Shown: positions 44,358-53,905 of the stretch, piece by piece
Layout: each line of letters opens with the position of its first letter
Position numbering within the stretch: position 1 is the first letter of the stretch
Source of the DNA: Pseudoduganella danionis
GTDB taxonomy: Bacteria > Pseudomonadota > Gammaproteobacteria > Burkholderiales > Burkholderiaceae_D
Direction: 5' to 3'
Length of the DNA: 64,000 nucleotides
Assembly: GCF_009720775.1 (NCBI RefSeq)
Contig: NZ_WNKW01000002.1
Span: 62,001-126,000 of the forward strand
The notes under the pieces: generated by a model
What the model was told of the DNA's origin: nothing
Seen by the model: only the letters and a program-made list of their open reading frames with translations
The model's database searches: none
Translations under genes and position numbers: made by a program

Positions 44358-46903
44358 CTTTGCTGCAAGGCTGGAATCTGGCTCGTGCCCAGCGCATGTT
44401 CGTGGTGCAGATTGACGATGGGCGGTAGTTGCGCAGCGGCCTGCCACACATCGGCGCTGCCGAAGTTGTCCACCCATGGCTGCACTTCGCTGGCCGGCAT
44501 GGGACGCGCGATACCGTAGCCCTGTACCAGATCGCAGCCGAGGCGCATCAGCATGGCGCCGTGTTCTATTGTCTCCACGCCTTCGGCGATCACGCCCAAT
44601 CCGAAGGAACGGGCCAGCCCGATCACGGCGCTGACCAGATGCAGGTCGTCGCGGTCCACCAGCATATTGCGCACAAAGCTCTGGTCTATCTTCAGCACAT
44701 CGGCCGGCAGCCGCTTGAGGTAGGACATGGACGAATAGCCGGTGCCGAAATCATCGAGCGCAAAGCTGATGCCCAGCGCCTGACAGTCCAGCATGATGTT
44801 GCGTACATGGGCCATATCGCTGAGGGCAGACGACTCCAGTATCTCCAGTTCCAGCATATGGGCCGGCACGTCGGGGTATTCGGCCAGTATGGTTTTCAGC
44901 TTGGGCACGAAGTCGGGACGCTGGAAATGGCGCGCCGCGATGTTCACGCTGACCACCCACTCGGCGTCGTAGCTGCGCCACTGCTGCAACTGGCGCAGCG
45001 CTTCGCGCAGCACCCATTCGCCGATATCGACGATCACATCGCTATGCTCGACGATGGGCAGGAATTCCATCGGTCCGACGATGCCGCGCTCCGGATGGGC
45101 CCAGCGTACCAGCGCTTCCATGCCGATGATGCGGCCTTTGCGCATATCGAGCTTGGGCTGGTAGTACAGCCGCAGTTCGCCCGCGCGCACGGCGGCGCGT
45201 ACTTCGGTGCGGCGGTTGTGGTGGGTACGTACCTGCTCGTCCAGATCGGCATCGAAGAAGTGGGCGCGGTTGCGGCCCGTGATCTTGGCCTGATACAGCG
45301 CCTGGTCGGCCTGGCGCAGCAGGCTGTCGGCACTGACTTCGCTGCCGCCATAGATGGTCACGCCGGCACTGGCCGACATGCTGACCTGCTGGCCATTGCA
45401 CAGATAGGGGCGCGACAGTTCGGCCAGCAGGCGTTCCAGTGCCTGTTCGGTGGCCAGCCTATCATCGAGCTGGGGCAGCAGCATGACGAATTCGTCGCCG
45501 CCCAGACGGGCCACATAATGGCGCGGGCCGGCAAAGTCATGCAGCCGGCTGGCTGCCTGTTTCAGCACTTCGTCGCCGATGTGCTGGCCCAGCGTATCGT
45601 TGACCTGCTGGAAGCGGTCCAGATCGAACAGGCAGACGGCCAGCGGGTAGTGTTCTTCGCGAGCGTGGAAGACTTCCTGCTCGAAGCGGGTGGTCAGGGC
45701 CGTGCGGTTGGGCAGGCCGGTCAGCACGTCATGGCTGCTCTGCCACGAAATCTGCTGCATGAGCTGGCGCCGTTCCGTCACGTCGCGGAACACCAGTATG
45801 GCACCCTGGATCTCGTCCGCGCCCGAGCGGATGGCATTGGCCGTGTATTCCACCGTGTAGAGCTGGCCGTTGCGGTTGCGCATGCTCTGGTTGCCCACCT
45901 TGATGACGGAGCTGCCCGCGTAGATGGCGGCCATGGATTTGAGCAGCGAATGCTGGCCGAAGTTATTCGCCAGCACAAACACCTGATGCAGCTCCATGCC
46001 GCGCGCGTGTTCCTGCTGCCAGCCCGTGAGCTGCTGCGCCATCACGTTGATGCTGGCGATGCGGCCTGACAGGTCGGTGGTGATCACCGCATCGCCGATC
46101 GAGGCCAGCGTGACTTCGATGCGTTCCTTCTCTGTCTGCAGCGTGGCCTGTACCTGCAGGGTCTGGGTTAGCTGGGCACTGAGCTGGCTCTGGCTTTGCT
46201 GCAGCTTGTGCACCAGCGACTGCATGCGCTGGGCCATGTTGTTAAAGCTGATGGCCAGCGTGCGCGCTTCCAGCGTGCCGCTGACAGGCAGGCGCACGCC
46301 GTAGTCGCCATCCTGAAAACGCGCCGTGCCATCCGTTACGCGGCGCAGCATGCGCGTGTTGGCGTAGATGAGCAGGCCGAGCAGGGTGTAGATGATGATG
46401 ATGTTTCCGGTCGTGATGACGGCCTGCTGGCGCAGCGTACGCCACACCTGTGTCAGCGGCAGGGTAGGAACAAAGCTCAGTACCAGCTTGGCATTGCCCA
46501 AATCGAGCGTGCGCTGCTGCGGCGTGATGCCGCCCAGGCGGGCAAACCAGGCCGGATATTCGGCCAGCGTGGGCTGGCTGCGCAGCGCCTCCAGATGGCC
46601 GCCCGGATAATCGAGGTGGGCGGCGGCCAGATCGGCCTCCAGCAGCATGGCGCTGGCCAGCGTGTTATCGAGCGCGGCACGGTCGCGTACTTGCAGCGAT
46701 GGCAGCAGCGCCTTGTGCATATAGGTGACCAGATCGCCTGCATCGCGCTGGTAGCGCTGGTTGGCATACTCGGTCTCGTTGCCGTACAACATAGAGTAGC
46801 GCACGCTGAGCGCAATCACGATAATGATGAAAACGGGGATGAACATGCGCGCGTACATCCCCGTGCGCATCCAGCGCGACTGTATTTTTTCGAACAGCGT
46901 CAT
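44354..46903 (-). CDS. Membrane-bound GGDEF/EAL protein (diguanylate cyclase/phosphodiesterase)
   Basis: Cyclic-di-GMP enzyme of 849 residues. In order: TM helix near 18-38, a periplasmic sensor part to about 160, a second TM (162-183), a HAMP domain (about 178-235), a coiled segment, a PAS domain (about 255-375), GGDEF (about 385-545) and EAL (about 565-815). GGDEF is intact (RLGGDEFVML near 465). EAL is intact (GMEALVRW near 597, with DDFGTGYSSMSYLKRLP later), so both activities are possible. The sensor signal is unknown. The nearby pilT/pilU genes suggest a link to twitching motility, but this rests on location only. Confidence 0.93.
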   Translation of the reverse strand: MTLFEKIQSRWMRTGMYARMFIPVFIIIVIALSVRYSMLYGNETEYANQRYQRDAGDLVTYMHKALLPSLQVRDRAALDNTLASAMLLEADLAAAHLDYPGGHLEALRSQPTLAEYPAWFARLGGITPQQRTLDLGNAKLVLSFVPTLPLTQVWRTLRQQAVITTGNIIIIYTLLGLLIYANTRMLRRVTDGTARFQDGDYGVRLPVSGTLEARTLAISFNNMAQRMQSLVHKLQQSQSQLSAQLTQTLQVQATLQTEKERIEVTLASIGDAVITTDLSGRIASINVMAQQLTGWQQEHARGMELHQVFVLANNFGQHSLLKSMAAIYAGSSVIKVGNQSMRNRNGQLYTVEYTANAIRSGADEIQGAILVFRDVTERRQLMQQISWQSSHDVLTGLPNRTALTTRFEQEVFHAREEHYPLAVCLFDLDRFQQVNDTLGQHIGDEVLKQAASRLHDFAGPRHYVARLGGDEFVMLLPQLDDRLATEQALERLLAELSRPYLCNGQQVSMSASAGVTIYGGSEVSADSLLRQADQALYQAKITGRNRAHFFDADLDEQVRTHHNRRTEVRAAVRAGELRLYYQPKLDMRKGRIIGMEALVRWAHPERGIVGPMEFLPIVEHSDVIVDIGEWVLREALRQLQQWRSYDAEWVVSVNIAARHFQRPDFVPKLKTILAEYPDVPAHMLELEILESSALSDMAHVRNIMLDCQALGISFALDDFGTGYSSMSYLKRLPADVLKIDQSFVRNMLVDRDDLHLVSAVIGLARSFGLGVIAEGVETIEHGAMLMRLGCDLVQGYGIARPMPASEVQPWVDNFGSADVWQAAAQLPPIVNLHHEHALGTSQIPALQQS

Positions 46904-46938
46904 GGGCGCCGGTTTTCCTCGTGTGGTGGCATGGCGAC

Positions 46939-47424
46939 TTATTCTGCGAGCAGGGCTTCGATGTCGGTGATTAGCTGTTCCGGTGTGGTGCTGGGCGCAT
47001 AGCGCTTGTAGACCCGACCATCTTTACGCACGAGGAATTTGGTGAAGTTCCATTTGATGGCCTGCGTGCCGAGGATGCCGGGGGCGTCTTTTTTGAGCCG
47101 CTGGAACAGCGGGTGGGCCTGATCGCCGTTCACGTCGATCTTGGCAAACAGCGGGAAGCTCACGCCGTAATTCTTTTCGCAGAAGGCGCCGATTTCGTCG
47201 GCCTGTCCCGGCTCCTGCTGGCCGAACTGGTTGCACGGGAAGCCGAGTACCGTCACGCCGCGCTGCTTGAACTGCTGGTAGACCGCCTCCAGCCCTTTGT
47301 ACTGCGGTGTAAAGCCGCACTGGCTGGCCGTGTTGACGATCAGCAGAACCTGACCGCGGTATTGCTCCAGACTGGCCGGGGTGCCGGCCAGCGTATCGGC
47401 GCTGTAGTCGAAAATAGTAGTCAT
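46939..47424 (-). CDS. Glutathione peroxidase family protein
   Basis: Thiol peroxidase of 161 residues that reduces H2O2 or organic hydroperoxides, in bacteria often using thioredoxin. Cys36 sits in NTASQCGFTPQYKGLE, where animal enzymes carry selenocysteine. The Gln in FPCNQFGQQEPG and the Trp in IKWNFTKFLV complete the catalytic set. The resolving-cysteine segment is reduced to FCEKNYGVSFPLFAK. It directly follows pilU on the same strand (1-base overlap at 47424), so it is probably in that operon. Confidence 0.94.
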   Translation of the reverse strand: MTTIFDYSADTLAGTPASLEQYRGQVLLIVNTASQCGFTPQYKGLEAVYQQFKQRGVTVLGFPCNQFGQQEPGQADEIGAFCEKNYGVSFPLFAKIDVNGDQAHPLFQRLKKDAPGILGTQAIKWNFTKFLVRKDGRVYKRYAPSTTPEQLITDIEALLAE

Positions 47425-48560
47425 CAGATGATGCCCAGATGTTCGGTACCTGCGCTCAGGTCACGGTTACGTGCCGTCTTGCTTTCCAGTTTGATGGCGA
47501 GGCGCAGGTCGTTGACGGAATCGGCATTGCGCAGCGCATCTTCGTAGCTGATCAGCTCCGCCTCGTGCAGATCGAATAGCGACTGGTCGAACGTCTGCAT
47601 GCCCAGTTCGCGCGATTTTTTCATCAGTTCCTTGATGTCGTGGATCTGGCCTTTGAAGATCAGGTCCGAAATCAGCGGAGAATTGAGCAGAATTTCGATG
47701 GCGACTACGCGGCCCGCGCCTTCCTTGCGCGGAATCAGGCGCTGCGACACCATGCCTTTCAGGTTCAGCGACAAATCCATCAGCAGTTGCTGGCGGCGTT
47801 CTTCGGGGAAGAAGTTGATGATGCGGTCGAGTGCCTGATTGGCGCTGTTGGCGTGCAGCGTGGCCAGACACAGGTGGCCCGTTTCGGCAAACGCGATCGC
47901 GTGGTCCATGGTTTCGCGGTCGCGGATTTCGCCGATCTGGATCACGTCGGGCGCCTGCCGTAGCGAATTTTTCAGCGCCACTTCCCAGTCTTCCGTATCG
48001 ACGCCCACCTCGCGCTGGGTGACGATGCAGTTGCGGTGCGGGTGCACGTATTCGACCGGGTCTTCGATGGTGATGATGTGGCCGTAGCTGTTTTCATTGC
48101 GGTGGCCCACCATGGCCGCCAGCGTGGTCGATTTGCCGGAACCGGTGGCGCCCACCATGATGACCAGACCGCGCTTGGCCATCACGATATCTTTGAGCAC
48201 AGGCGGCAGGCCCAGGCTTTCCAGCTGGGGGATTTCCGTGTTAATCGTGCGCAGCACCATGGCCACGGAACCCATCTGCACCAGAGCGGAAACGCGGAAG
48301 CGGCCCAGATCGCCGGGACTGATGGCGAAGTTGGCTTCCTTGGTCAGCTCGAACGTCGCGGCCTGCTTGTCGTTCATGATGGAGCGGGCCAGATCGGTGG
48401 TGTGCGCGGCCGTCAGCGCCTGCGCCGAGACGGGCGTGAGCTTGCCGTCGATCTTGATGGCAGGCGGGAAGCCGGCCGTGATGAACAGGTCCGAACCCTT
48501 CTTGCTGGTCATCAGGCGCAACAGGTCGAACATGAATTTAGAGGCCTGATCGCGTTCCAT
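47424..48560 (-). CDS. pilU: Type IV pilus retraction ATPase PilU
   Basis: Hexameric ATPase that assists PilT in pulling back type IV pili; 378 residues. N-terminal PAS-like part: LLRLMTSKKGSDLFITAGFPP. Walker A is MVGATGSGKSTTLAAM (near 135), the Asp box IEDPVEYVHPH, Walker B DVIQIGEIRDRETM, and the His box HLCLATLHANSANQ. C-terminal: TFDQSLFDLHEAELISYEDAL. The start ATG 48560 gives MERDQASKFMFDLL. It lies 26 bases downstream of pilT, with which it forms the usual pair. The other PilU-like gene is at 56746. Confidence 0.93.
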   Translation of the reverse strand: MERDQASKFMFDLLRLMTSKKGSDLFITAGFPPAIKIDGKLTPVSAQALTAAHTTDLARSIMNDKQAATFELTKEANFAISPGDLGRFRVSALVQMGSVAMVLRTINTEIPQLESLGLPPVLKDIVMAKRGLVIMVGATGSGKSTTLAAMVGHRNENSYGHIITIEDPVEYVHPHRNCIVTQREVGVDTEDWEVALKNSLRQAPDVIQIGEIRDRETMDHAIAFAETGHLCLATLHANSANQALDRIINFFPEERRQQLLMDLSLNLKGMVSQRLIPRKEGAGRVVAIEILLNSPLISDLIFKGQIHDIKELMKKSRELGMQTFDQSLFDLHEAELISYEDALRNADSVNDLRLAIKLESKTARNRDLSAGTEHLGII

Positions 48561-48586
48561 GGTGCGTCCTGTCCTAGTGTGGAGAA

Positions 48587-49630
48587 TTAACCGGGGAAGT
48601 TATCGGGCGACTTGGCCGCGCTGCGTGCCGCCGCCGCGCTGATCACATTACGTCGCACCAGATCGCTGAGGTTCTGGTCCAGCGTCTGCATGCCGACATT
48701 GCTGCCGGTCTGGATGGCGGAATACATCTGCGCTACCTTGGCTTCGCGGATCAGGTTACGGATGGCCGGAGTGGCCACCATGATCTCGTGCGCCGCCACG
48801 CGGCCACTGCCATCCTTGGTTTTCAGCAGGGTCTGGGAAATCACTGCCTGCAGCGATTCCGACAGCATGGCACGGACCATTTCCTTTTCGTCGGCCGGGA
48901 ACACGTCGACGATACGATCGATAGTCTTGGCGGCCGAAGAGGTGTGCAGCGTACCGAATACCAGGTGGCCCGTCTCGGCGGCCGACAGGGCCAGACGGAT
49001 GGTTTCCAGATCGCGCATCTCGCCGATCAGAATCGCATCGGGGTCTTCGCGCAGGGCCGAGCGCAGCGCGTTATTGAACGACAGCGTGTGCGGGCCCACT
49101 TCGCGCTGGTTGATCAGGCACTTCTTCGATTCGTGCACGAATTCGATCGGGTCTTCGATGGTCAGAATATGGCCATACTCGTTTTCGTTGAGATGGTTGA
49201 CCATGGCGGCCAGCGTGGTGGATTTACCGGAACCGGTTGGCCCCGTCACCAGCACCAGACCGCGCGGCTTGAGCGAGAAGTCGGCGAAGATCTTGGGCGC
49301 GTTGAGTTCTTCCAGCGTCAGGATCTTGGACGGGATGGTACGCAACACAGCAGAAGCGCCGCGCTCCTGATTGTAGGCATTCACGCGGAAACGGGCCAGA
49401 CCGGGAATCGAGAACGAGAAATCGCACTCGAGCATTTCCTCGTAAGCCTTGCGCTGGGCATCGTTCATGATGTCATAGATCATGCTGTGCACGTCTTTGT
49501 GTTCCAGCGGCGGCAGATTGATGCGGCGCACGTCGCCGTGCACCCGTATCATGGGCGGCAAACCGGCCGAAAGGTGCAGGTCCGAGGCCTTGTTCTTGAC
49601 GGAGAATGCGAGTAGCTCGGTGATGTCCAT
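48587..49630 (-). CDS. pilT: Type IV pilus retraction ATPase PilT
   Basis: Main pilus retraction motor; 347 residues. MDITELLAFSVKNKASDLHLSAGLPP opens it. The AIRNLIREAKVAQMYSAIQTG motif, typical of true PilT (AIRNLIRE), is near residue 285. Walker A is VTGPTGSGKSTTLAAM, Walker B DAILIGEMRDLETIRL, and the His box HLVFGTLHTSSAAKT. First gene of pilT-pilU-gpx; divergent from yggS, with 73 bases between starts, so it has its own promoter there. The arrangement yggS(proC)-pilTU is widespread in proteobacteria. Confidence 0.97.
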   Translation of the reverse strand: MDITELLAFSVKNKASDLHLSAGLPPMIRVHGDVRRINLPPLEHKDVHSMIYDIMNDAQRKAYEEMLECDFSFSIPGLARFRVNAYNQERGASAVLRTIPSKILTLEELNAPKIFADFSLKPRGLVLVTGPTGSGKSTTLAAMVNHLNENEYGHILTIEDPIEFVHESKKCLINQREVGPHTLSFNNALRSALREDPDAILIGEMRDLETIRLALSAAETGHLVFGTLHTSSAAKTIDRIVDVFPADEKEMVRAMLSESLQAVISQTLLKTKDGSGRVAAHEIMVATPAIRNLIREAKVAQMYSAIQTGSNVGMQTLDQNLSDLVRRNVISAAAARSAAKSPDNFPG

Positions 49631-49703
49631 TTATAATTCCTGTGCCTGACATGGTGGAGCGTCTTCATGACGCTTGCCGGTTTACAACCTTTATCTACTG
49701 ATT

Positions 49704-50408
49704 ATGTCTCTGATTCCCCAGAACTTGCAAGCGATCGCCACCACAATTGTTGCCGCAGCACAAGAATCCGGTCGACCTGCCGAATCCGTGCAACTACTGG
49801 CCGTGTCCAAGACCTTTGGTGCTGACGCCGTGCTGGAAGCGGTGGCAGCCGGGCAGCGCGCATTTGGCGAGAATTATCTGCAGGAAGGGGTGGACAAGAT
49901 CAAGGCTGTGCAGGATGCCGGCGCGCCCAAACTGGAATGGCATTTCATCGGTCCTATCCAGAGCAACAAGACGCGGCCTATCGCCGAGCATTTCGACTGG
50001 GTACACACGGTGGAGCGCGAAAAAATCGCCCTGCGCCTGTCCGAGCAGCGTCCGGCCGGACTGGCACCGCTGCAGATCTGTTTGCAGGTAAATATCAGCG
50101 GGGAGGCCAGCAAAAGCGGCGTGACCCCGCAAGAACTTTCAGCGCTGGCCCACAAGGTTGCCGCGCTACCCAATCTGACCTTGCGTGGCCTGATGGCGAT
50201 CCCTGAGCCGGTCGAGGACTATGCCCAGCAGCGTGCGGCGTTTGCCGCGCTGCGGGCGCTGTACCAGCAGTTGCGCGCCGAAGGACTGGCACTCGATACC
50301 CTGTCGATGGGCATGTCGGCCGATCTGCGCGCCGCCATCGTGGAAGGGGCCACCATCGTGCGGGTGGGCAGCGCCATTTTCGGTTCACGAAATTATCACA
50401 AGGCTTGA
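49704..50408 (+). CDS. yggS: YggS family PLP homeostasis protein
   Basis: Binds pyridoxal phosphate in an alanine-racemase-like TIM barrel; keeps PLP and amino-acid pools in balance without known catalysis. 234 residues. PLP lysine is in VQLLAVSKTFGADAV near residue 37; other conserved parts are FGENYLQEGVDKI, WHFIGPIQSNKTR and LSMGMSADLRAAIVEGATIVRVG. I start at ATG 49704 (MSLIPQNLQ); ten in-frame codons before it are unlikely. It is followed after 11 bases by proC, the usual partner. Confidence 0.95.
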   Translation: MSLIPQNLQAIATTIVAAAQESGRPAESVQLLAVSKTFGADAVLEAVAAGQRAFGENYLQEGVDKIKAVQDAGAPKLEWHFIGPIQSNKTRPIAEHFDWVHTVEREKIALRLSEQRPAGLAPLQICLQVNISGEASKSGVTPQELSALAHKVAALPNLTLRGLMAIPEPVEDYAQQRAAFAALRALYQQLRAEGLALDTLSMGMSADLRAAIVEGATIVRVGSAIFGSRNYHKA

Positions 50409-50419
50409 GTAGGTCGAAT

Positions 50420-51259
50420 ATGACAAGTATGAAAATAGCATTTATCGGCGGCGGCAATATGGCCTCTGCCCTGATCGCGGGGCTGGCCAACAAACTGACG
50501 GCCGGTGCACATATCCATGTGGCCGACCCGAGTGCAGAAGCGCTGGTGCGGCTGCAGCAGCAGTTCGGGGTGACGACGGCGGAGCAGGCCGATGCCGTCG
50601 CTGCTGCGGCCGACGTCATAGTGCTGGCAGTGAAGCCGCAAGCCATGCGCGCCGTCGCAGCCCAGTTGCTGCCTTTGCTGCAGGCCGTGCCTGAGCGCCA
50701 GCCGCTGATCGTATCGATTGCGGCCGGCATCCGTGGCGCCGATCTGTCGCGCTGGCTGGGCGGCTATGGCCCCATCGTGCGCTGCATGCCGAATACGCCC
50801 GCGCTGATCGGCATGGGCATCACTGGCATGGTGGCTACGGCCGGTGTGAGCGCTGCGCAGAAGCAGGCGGCCGACGATATTCTGCGTGCCGTCGGTCCTA
50901 CCGTGTGGCTCGACGATGAAGCCCAGATCGATGCAGTGACGGCAGTTTCCGGCAGCGGCCCGGCCTATGTGTTCTACTTCATCGAAGCGATGCAGCAGGC
51001 GGCGCAGGAAATGGGTCTCAGTGCCGAGCAGGGTAAGCAACTGGCCATGGCCACCTTTACGGGCGCAGCGCAACTGGCGCAGCAGTCGGACGAACCGGTA
51101 ACGCTGCTGCGTGAACGCGTGACCTCCAAAGGCGGCACCACCTATGCCGCGCTGACCAGTATGGAAGCGGCGGGCGTGAAGCCGGCGATTATTCAGGCGA
51201 TGAAGGCGGCCGCAGCACGCGGCAAGGAAATGGGCGACGAACTGGGCGCCGCCAGCTAG
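50420..51259 (+). CDS. proC: Pyrroline-5-carboxylate reductase
   Basis: Last step of proline synthesis, using NAD(P)H. About 279 residues. The Rossmann motif is IAFIGGGNMASALIAGL at the N-terminus; VLAVKPQAM, VRCMPNTPALIGMG, AVSGSGPAYVFYFIEAM and the late TSKGGTTYAALTSMEAAGV are family signatures. Two start codons stand nine bases apart; ATG 50420 has AGTAGG at good spacing, while ATG 50429 would remove only MTS. A TTG further up is unneeded. It forms an operon with yggS. Confidence 0.96.
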   Translation: MTSMKIAFIGGGNMASALIAGLANKLTAGAHIHVADPSAEALVRLQQQFGVTTAEQADAVAAAADVIVLAVKPQAMRAVAAQLLPLLQAVPERQPLIVSIAAGIRGADLSRWLGGYGPIVRCMPNTPALIGMGITGMVATAGVSAAQKQAADDILRAVGPTVWLDDEAQIDAVTAVSGSGPAYVFYFIEAMQQAAQEMGLSAEQGKQLAMATFTGAAQLAQQSDEPVTLLRERVTSKGGTTYAALTSMEAAGVKPAIIQAMKAAAARGKEMGDELGAAS

Positions 51260-51329
51260 CAAATATCCCGAGTGCCGCCGCGCGGCAGCGCAGCAGCGCA
51301 GCCGGGCGGCGCGGCACACGGCCTTAGGC

Positions 51330-52499
51330 TCAGCGCTGGTCGCAGCCCTGTTTCATCGCAGCGATCCACTCCTTGATCAGCGCCACGCCTTCGCGGTGCA
51401 CCGAGCCGCGCCCGAGTTCCGGCATCATCACGCCTGTCTCCGCGCTGTTCAGGCGATACACCATGATCGAATCATCTGGCTTGCCCGGATAGATGCCGAA
51501 CGTATGCCCGCCCGTACCGGCGCCTGCCGCCACAGGTGGCTTGCACAGACCCAGATGCAGATTGGCCGGTGCGCCCATATTCAGATGCAGTGCCGTGGTA
51601 TTCGCTGCGCCCTTGTCGTTATGGCAGTGGGCGCAGTTGATGTCGAGGTAGGCGCGCGCACGCGCATCAAGCGGCTGGCTGCTGTCGCGCCAGTTGGCGT
51701 TGCGCGGCACAGTCTTGGCGGGATCTTGCGGCAGGCCTGTCAGGTAGCCCATCTTGGCCAGATAGGCCAACTGGTTGCTGCTCACACCATCGTAGCTATA
51801 GTCGCGGTTCATATGGCGCGCTTTCGGGCCTATGGGCTGGAACTGGCGCGATTTGATGTCGGCCACGTGGCAGGCCGCGCACTGGTTCACGTTCGGCACC
51901 ACATAGGTGAGCGGCTTGCGGGTTTGGTCTTCGTGCAGCACTTCGACGGGGATCTGCTCGCCCGTGCGCGCCAGTACGGCGTCAGTCTGATCGGCATTCC
52001 ACACATAGGGCAGGGCAATCCAGCCATCGGCGCGGCGTACCAGCAAGCGGGTTTCCACCAGCCGCACATGGGCCAGATCGAGCCGGTCGCCGCCACTGCG
52101 GCTGCTATCGTAAGTGGCCAGTACGGCTTTGCCGCCGCCGGCTTCTTTCGGATAGTAGAAGGTCTTGCTGATGATGGTGCCGACCGGGAAGTTGAATGTG
52201 TTCTCGGCGTCATAGGTCGCGCTCACGCCTTTCGGCATCCAGATGGTGCGCAGCTTCTGGGCGTAGTCGGTGAACAGCGGCGTGTTCAGATCATAAGGCA
52301 CTACGCCAGCGTTGAGATTCAGCCGGCCGCTATTGACGGCCATCAGGTGCCAGTCACTGAGCTTGGCCGGATTGCCCTCGGTGATGAAGCTCACTTCAGG
52401 CTGGCTGCGCGTGCAGCCGCTCAACACCAGCGCGGCACCGGCGGCCATGGCCAACAGCGCCGTCGCAACGGCGCCCTGTTTCCACTGCCACCGCATCAC
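51330..52499 (-). CDS. SO2930-type di-haem c-type cytochrome lipoprotein
   Basis: 389 residues with a lipoprotein signal (MMRWQWKQGAVATALLAMAA, lipobox ending LSGC at Cys29). Two haem c motifs: CAACH at 207-211 and CAHCH at 289-293. Other features recognised from this family are PYDLNTPLFTDYAQKLRTIW, GTIISKTFYYP, and the C-terminal DDSIMVYRLNS, MMPELGR. Predicted to sit in the periplasm, on the outer or inner membrane. It overlaps by four bases the preceding beta-helix gene, with which members of this family are known to co-occur. Its electron partner and function are not established; the divergent HiPIP may serve it (inference). Confidence 0.88.
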   Translation of the reverse strand: MMRWQWKQGAVATALLAMAAGAALVLSGCTRSQPEVSFITEGNPAKLSDWHLMAVNSGRLNLNAGVVPYDLNTPLFTDYAQKLRTIWMPKGVSATYDAENTFNFPVGTIISKTFYYPKEAGGGKAVLATYDSSRSGGDRLDLAHVRLVETRLLVRRADGWIALPYVWNADQTDAVLARTGEQIPVEVLHEDQTRKPLTYVVPNVNQCAACHVADIKSRQFQPIGPKARHMNRDYSYDGVSSNQLAYLAKMGYLTGLPQDPAKTVPRNANWRDSSQPLDARARAYLDINCAHCHNDKGAANTTALHLNMGAPANLHLGLCKPPVAAGAGTGGHTFGIYPGKPDDSIMVYRLNSAETGVMMPELGRGSVHREGVALIKEWIAAMKQGCDQR

Positions 52500-53755
52500 G
52501 ATTGCGCCGCCAGCTGGGTAATCGAGACGGCCGGCAGTTTGGCCAGTTCGCAGCGGAACGGTGCACTATCCTTGCTGGGGTTCTTGTATTTGTTGGGGCC
52601 ATCGGCGTTGAGCACTTCCGCATCGTTCTGGATGCAGATGCGCTGCTCGGCCGGCAACTGGCCTTTGACCAGCAGCTTGGTATCCACATAGCCATCCCAC
52701 AGCACATCGGGCAGATGGCCGCTCAGGCCATACATGGCGATCTTCAGGGCTTTGAGGTCCAGCCCATCCGGCGAATCGCCGCCGCCTTTGAAGCGGTTGC
52801 CGTACACGTAGATGGCTTTCGGATACGGGTCGTAATTGCTGGCCACACCTTTTTCCGTGAAGTAGCCGGTCGAGTGGTAGCTGGAGATGATCACGTTGGC
52901 CGTCTGGTTGTCCGTCACGTCATTATCGAAAATCTCCACTTTGGAATTGGAGTTGATGACGATGCCGGAACCGGCCGGCACGCTGGCCACGGCCGTGCCA
53001 CGTGCAGCGAAGTTGCCCAGATTGTTCTTGTCCACCTTGTTCTTGAACACGCGCGTGCTATGGCCGGGCTGCGACAGGTTGGGCATGTTGAATACCAGGA
53101 TGCCGCCCGTGTTATTGGTGGCCACGTTGTCGTACACGTCGGCATTTACGGTGTTTTCGATTTCGATGCCGGCCACATTCTGCTCGGCGCGCGAGCGGCG
53201 TACCACTACGCCGTTCGACTGGCCCACATAGATGCCGGCGTCCGATGCGGCGATGGCCACGCAGTCTTCGATCAGCACATTGCGCGTCTTGACGGGGTAG
53301 ATGCCGTAAGCGCCATTGGTGACTTTGGAGCCGCCCGTCCACTGTACTTTGACTTTGCGGATGGTGATGTTGTCGCCGTCATTGATTTTCAGGCCGTCGC
53401 CCTTGGAGTCTTCGATGGTCAGGCCTTCGATGGTGAAGTTGCTGGCGTACACCAGCATGCCTTCGGGACCAGCCACCTGATCCTTGAACGAGAGGATAGT
53501 CTTGTCCATGCCGGCGCCCCGTATGGTCACGCCGTTGGCGCGCAAGGTCAGGCCGCTGGTCAGGTGATAACTGCCGGCAGGAATGTCGATCACGCTGCCG
53601 GGCTTGGCATCAAGCAACTGTTCCTGTAATTTCTTCTGGAATGCCGCATCGGCGCTGACCTTGTCGGCGCTCGGCGGCGCTTCAGATTTGCTGCAGGCGA
53701 CCAGCGCTGCACTGACGGCGCCACAGATGGCGAGTGCGCGTAAAGCCTTAACCAT
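52496..53755 (-). CDS. Parallel beta-helix repeat lipoprotein, partner of the di-haem cytochrome
   Basis: About 419 residues. Lipoprotein signal MVKALRALAICGAVSAALVA with Cys21. From residue 45 the sequence is a right-handed parallel beta-helix (pectate-lyase-like repeats): GLTLRANGVTIRGAGMDKTI, FTIEGLTIEDSKGDGL, NITIRKVKVQWTGG, NVLIEDCVAIAASDAGIYVG, GVVVRRSRAEQNVAGIEIE, ADVYDNVATNNTGGILVFN. Such folds usually bind or cleave polysaccharide, though no catalytic set is evident. ATG 53755 (GAGGGG nine bases upstream) is preferred; 25 in-frame codons upstream give no signal peptide. It is cotranscribed with the cytochrome gene. Confidence 0.87.
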   Translation of the reverse strand: MVKALRALAICGAVSAALVACSKSEAPPSADKVSADAAFQKKLQEQLLDAKPGSVIDIPAGSYHLTSGLTLRANGVTIRGAGMDKTILSFKDQVAGPEGMLVYASNFTIEGLTIEDSKGDGLKINDGDNITIRKVKVQWTGGSKVTNGAYGIYPVKTRNVLIEDCVAIAASDAGIYVGQSNGVVVRRSRAEQNVAGIEIENTVNADVYDNVATNNTGGILVFNMPNLSQPGHSTRVFKNKVDKNNLGNFAARGTAVASVPAGSGIVINSNSKVEIFDNDVTDNQTANVIISSYHSTGYFTEKGVASNYDPYPKAIYVYGNRFKGGGDSPDGLDLKALKIAMYGLSGHLPDVLWDGYVDTKLLVKGQLPAEQRICIQNDAEVLNADGPNKYKNPSKDSAPFRCELAKLPAVSITQLAAQS

Positions 53756-53905
53756 ATCATCCCCTCGTTGTTGGTTTTGTTTGATATTTAAAGCAATGCC
53801 AGCCGAGTATAGAGCATGTCTAAGGGTCAACGTTGTATCATTTCACATCACGCTGTGGCGTGGCTACGACAGAATGAAACTAGTGTAAGCCTGGGAGGGG
53901 GAGAC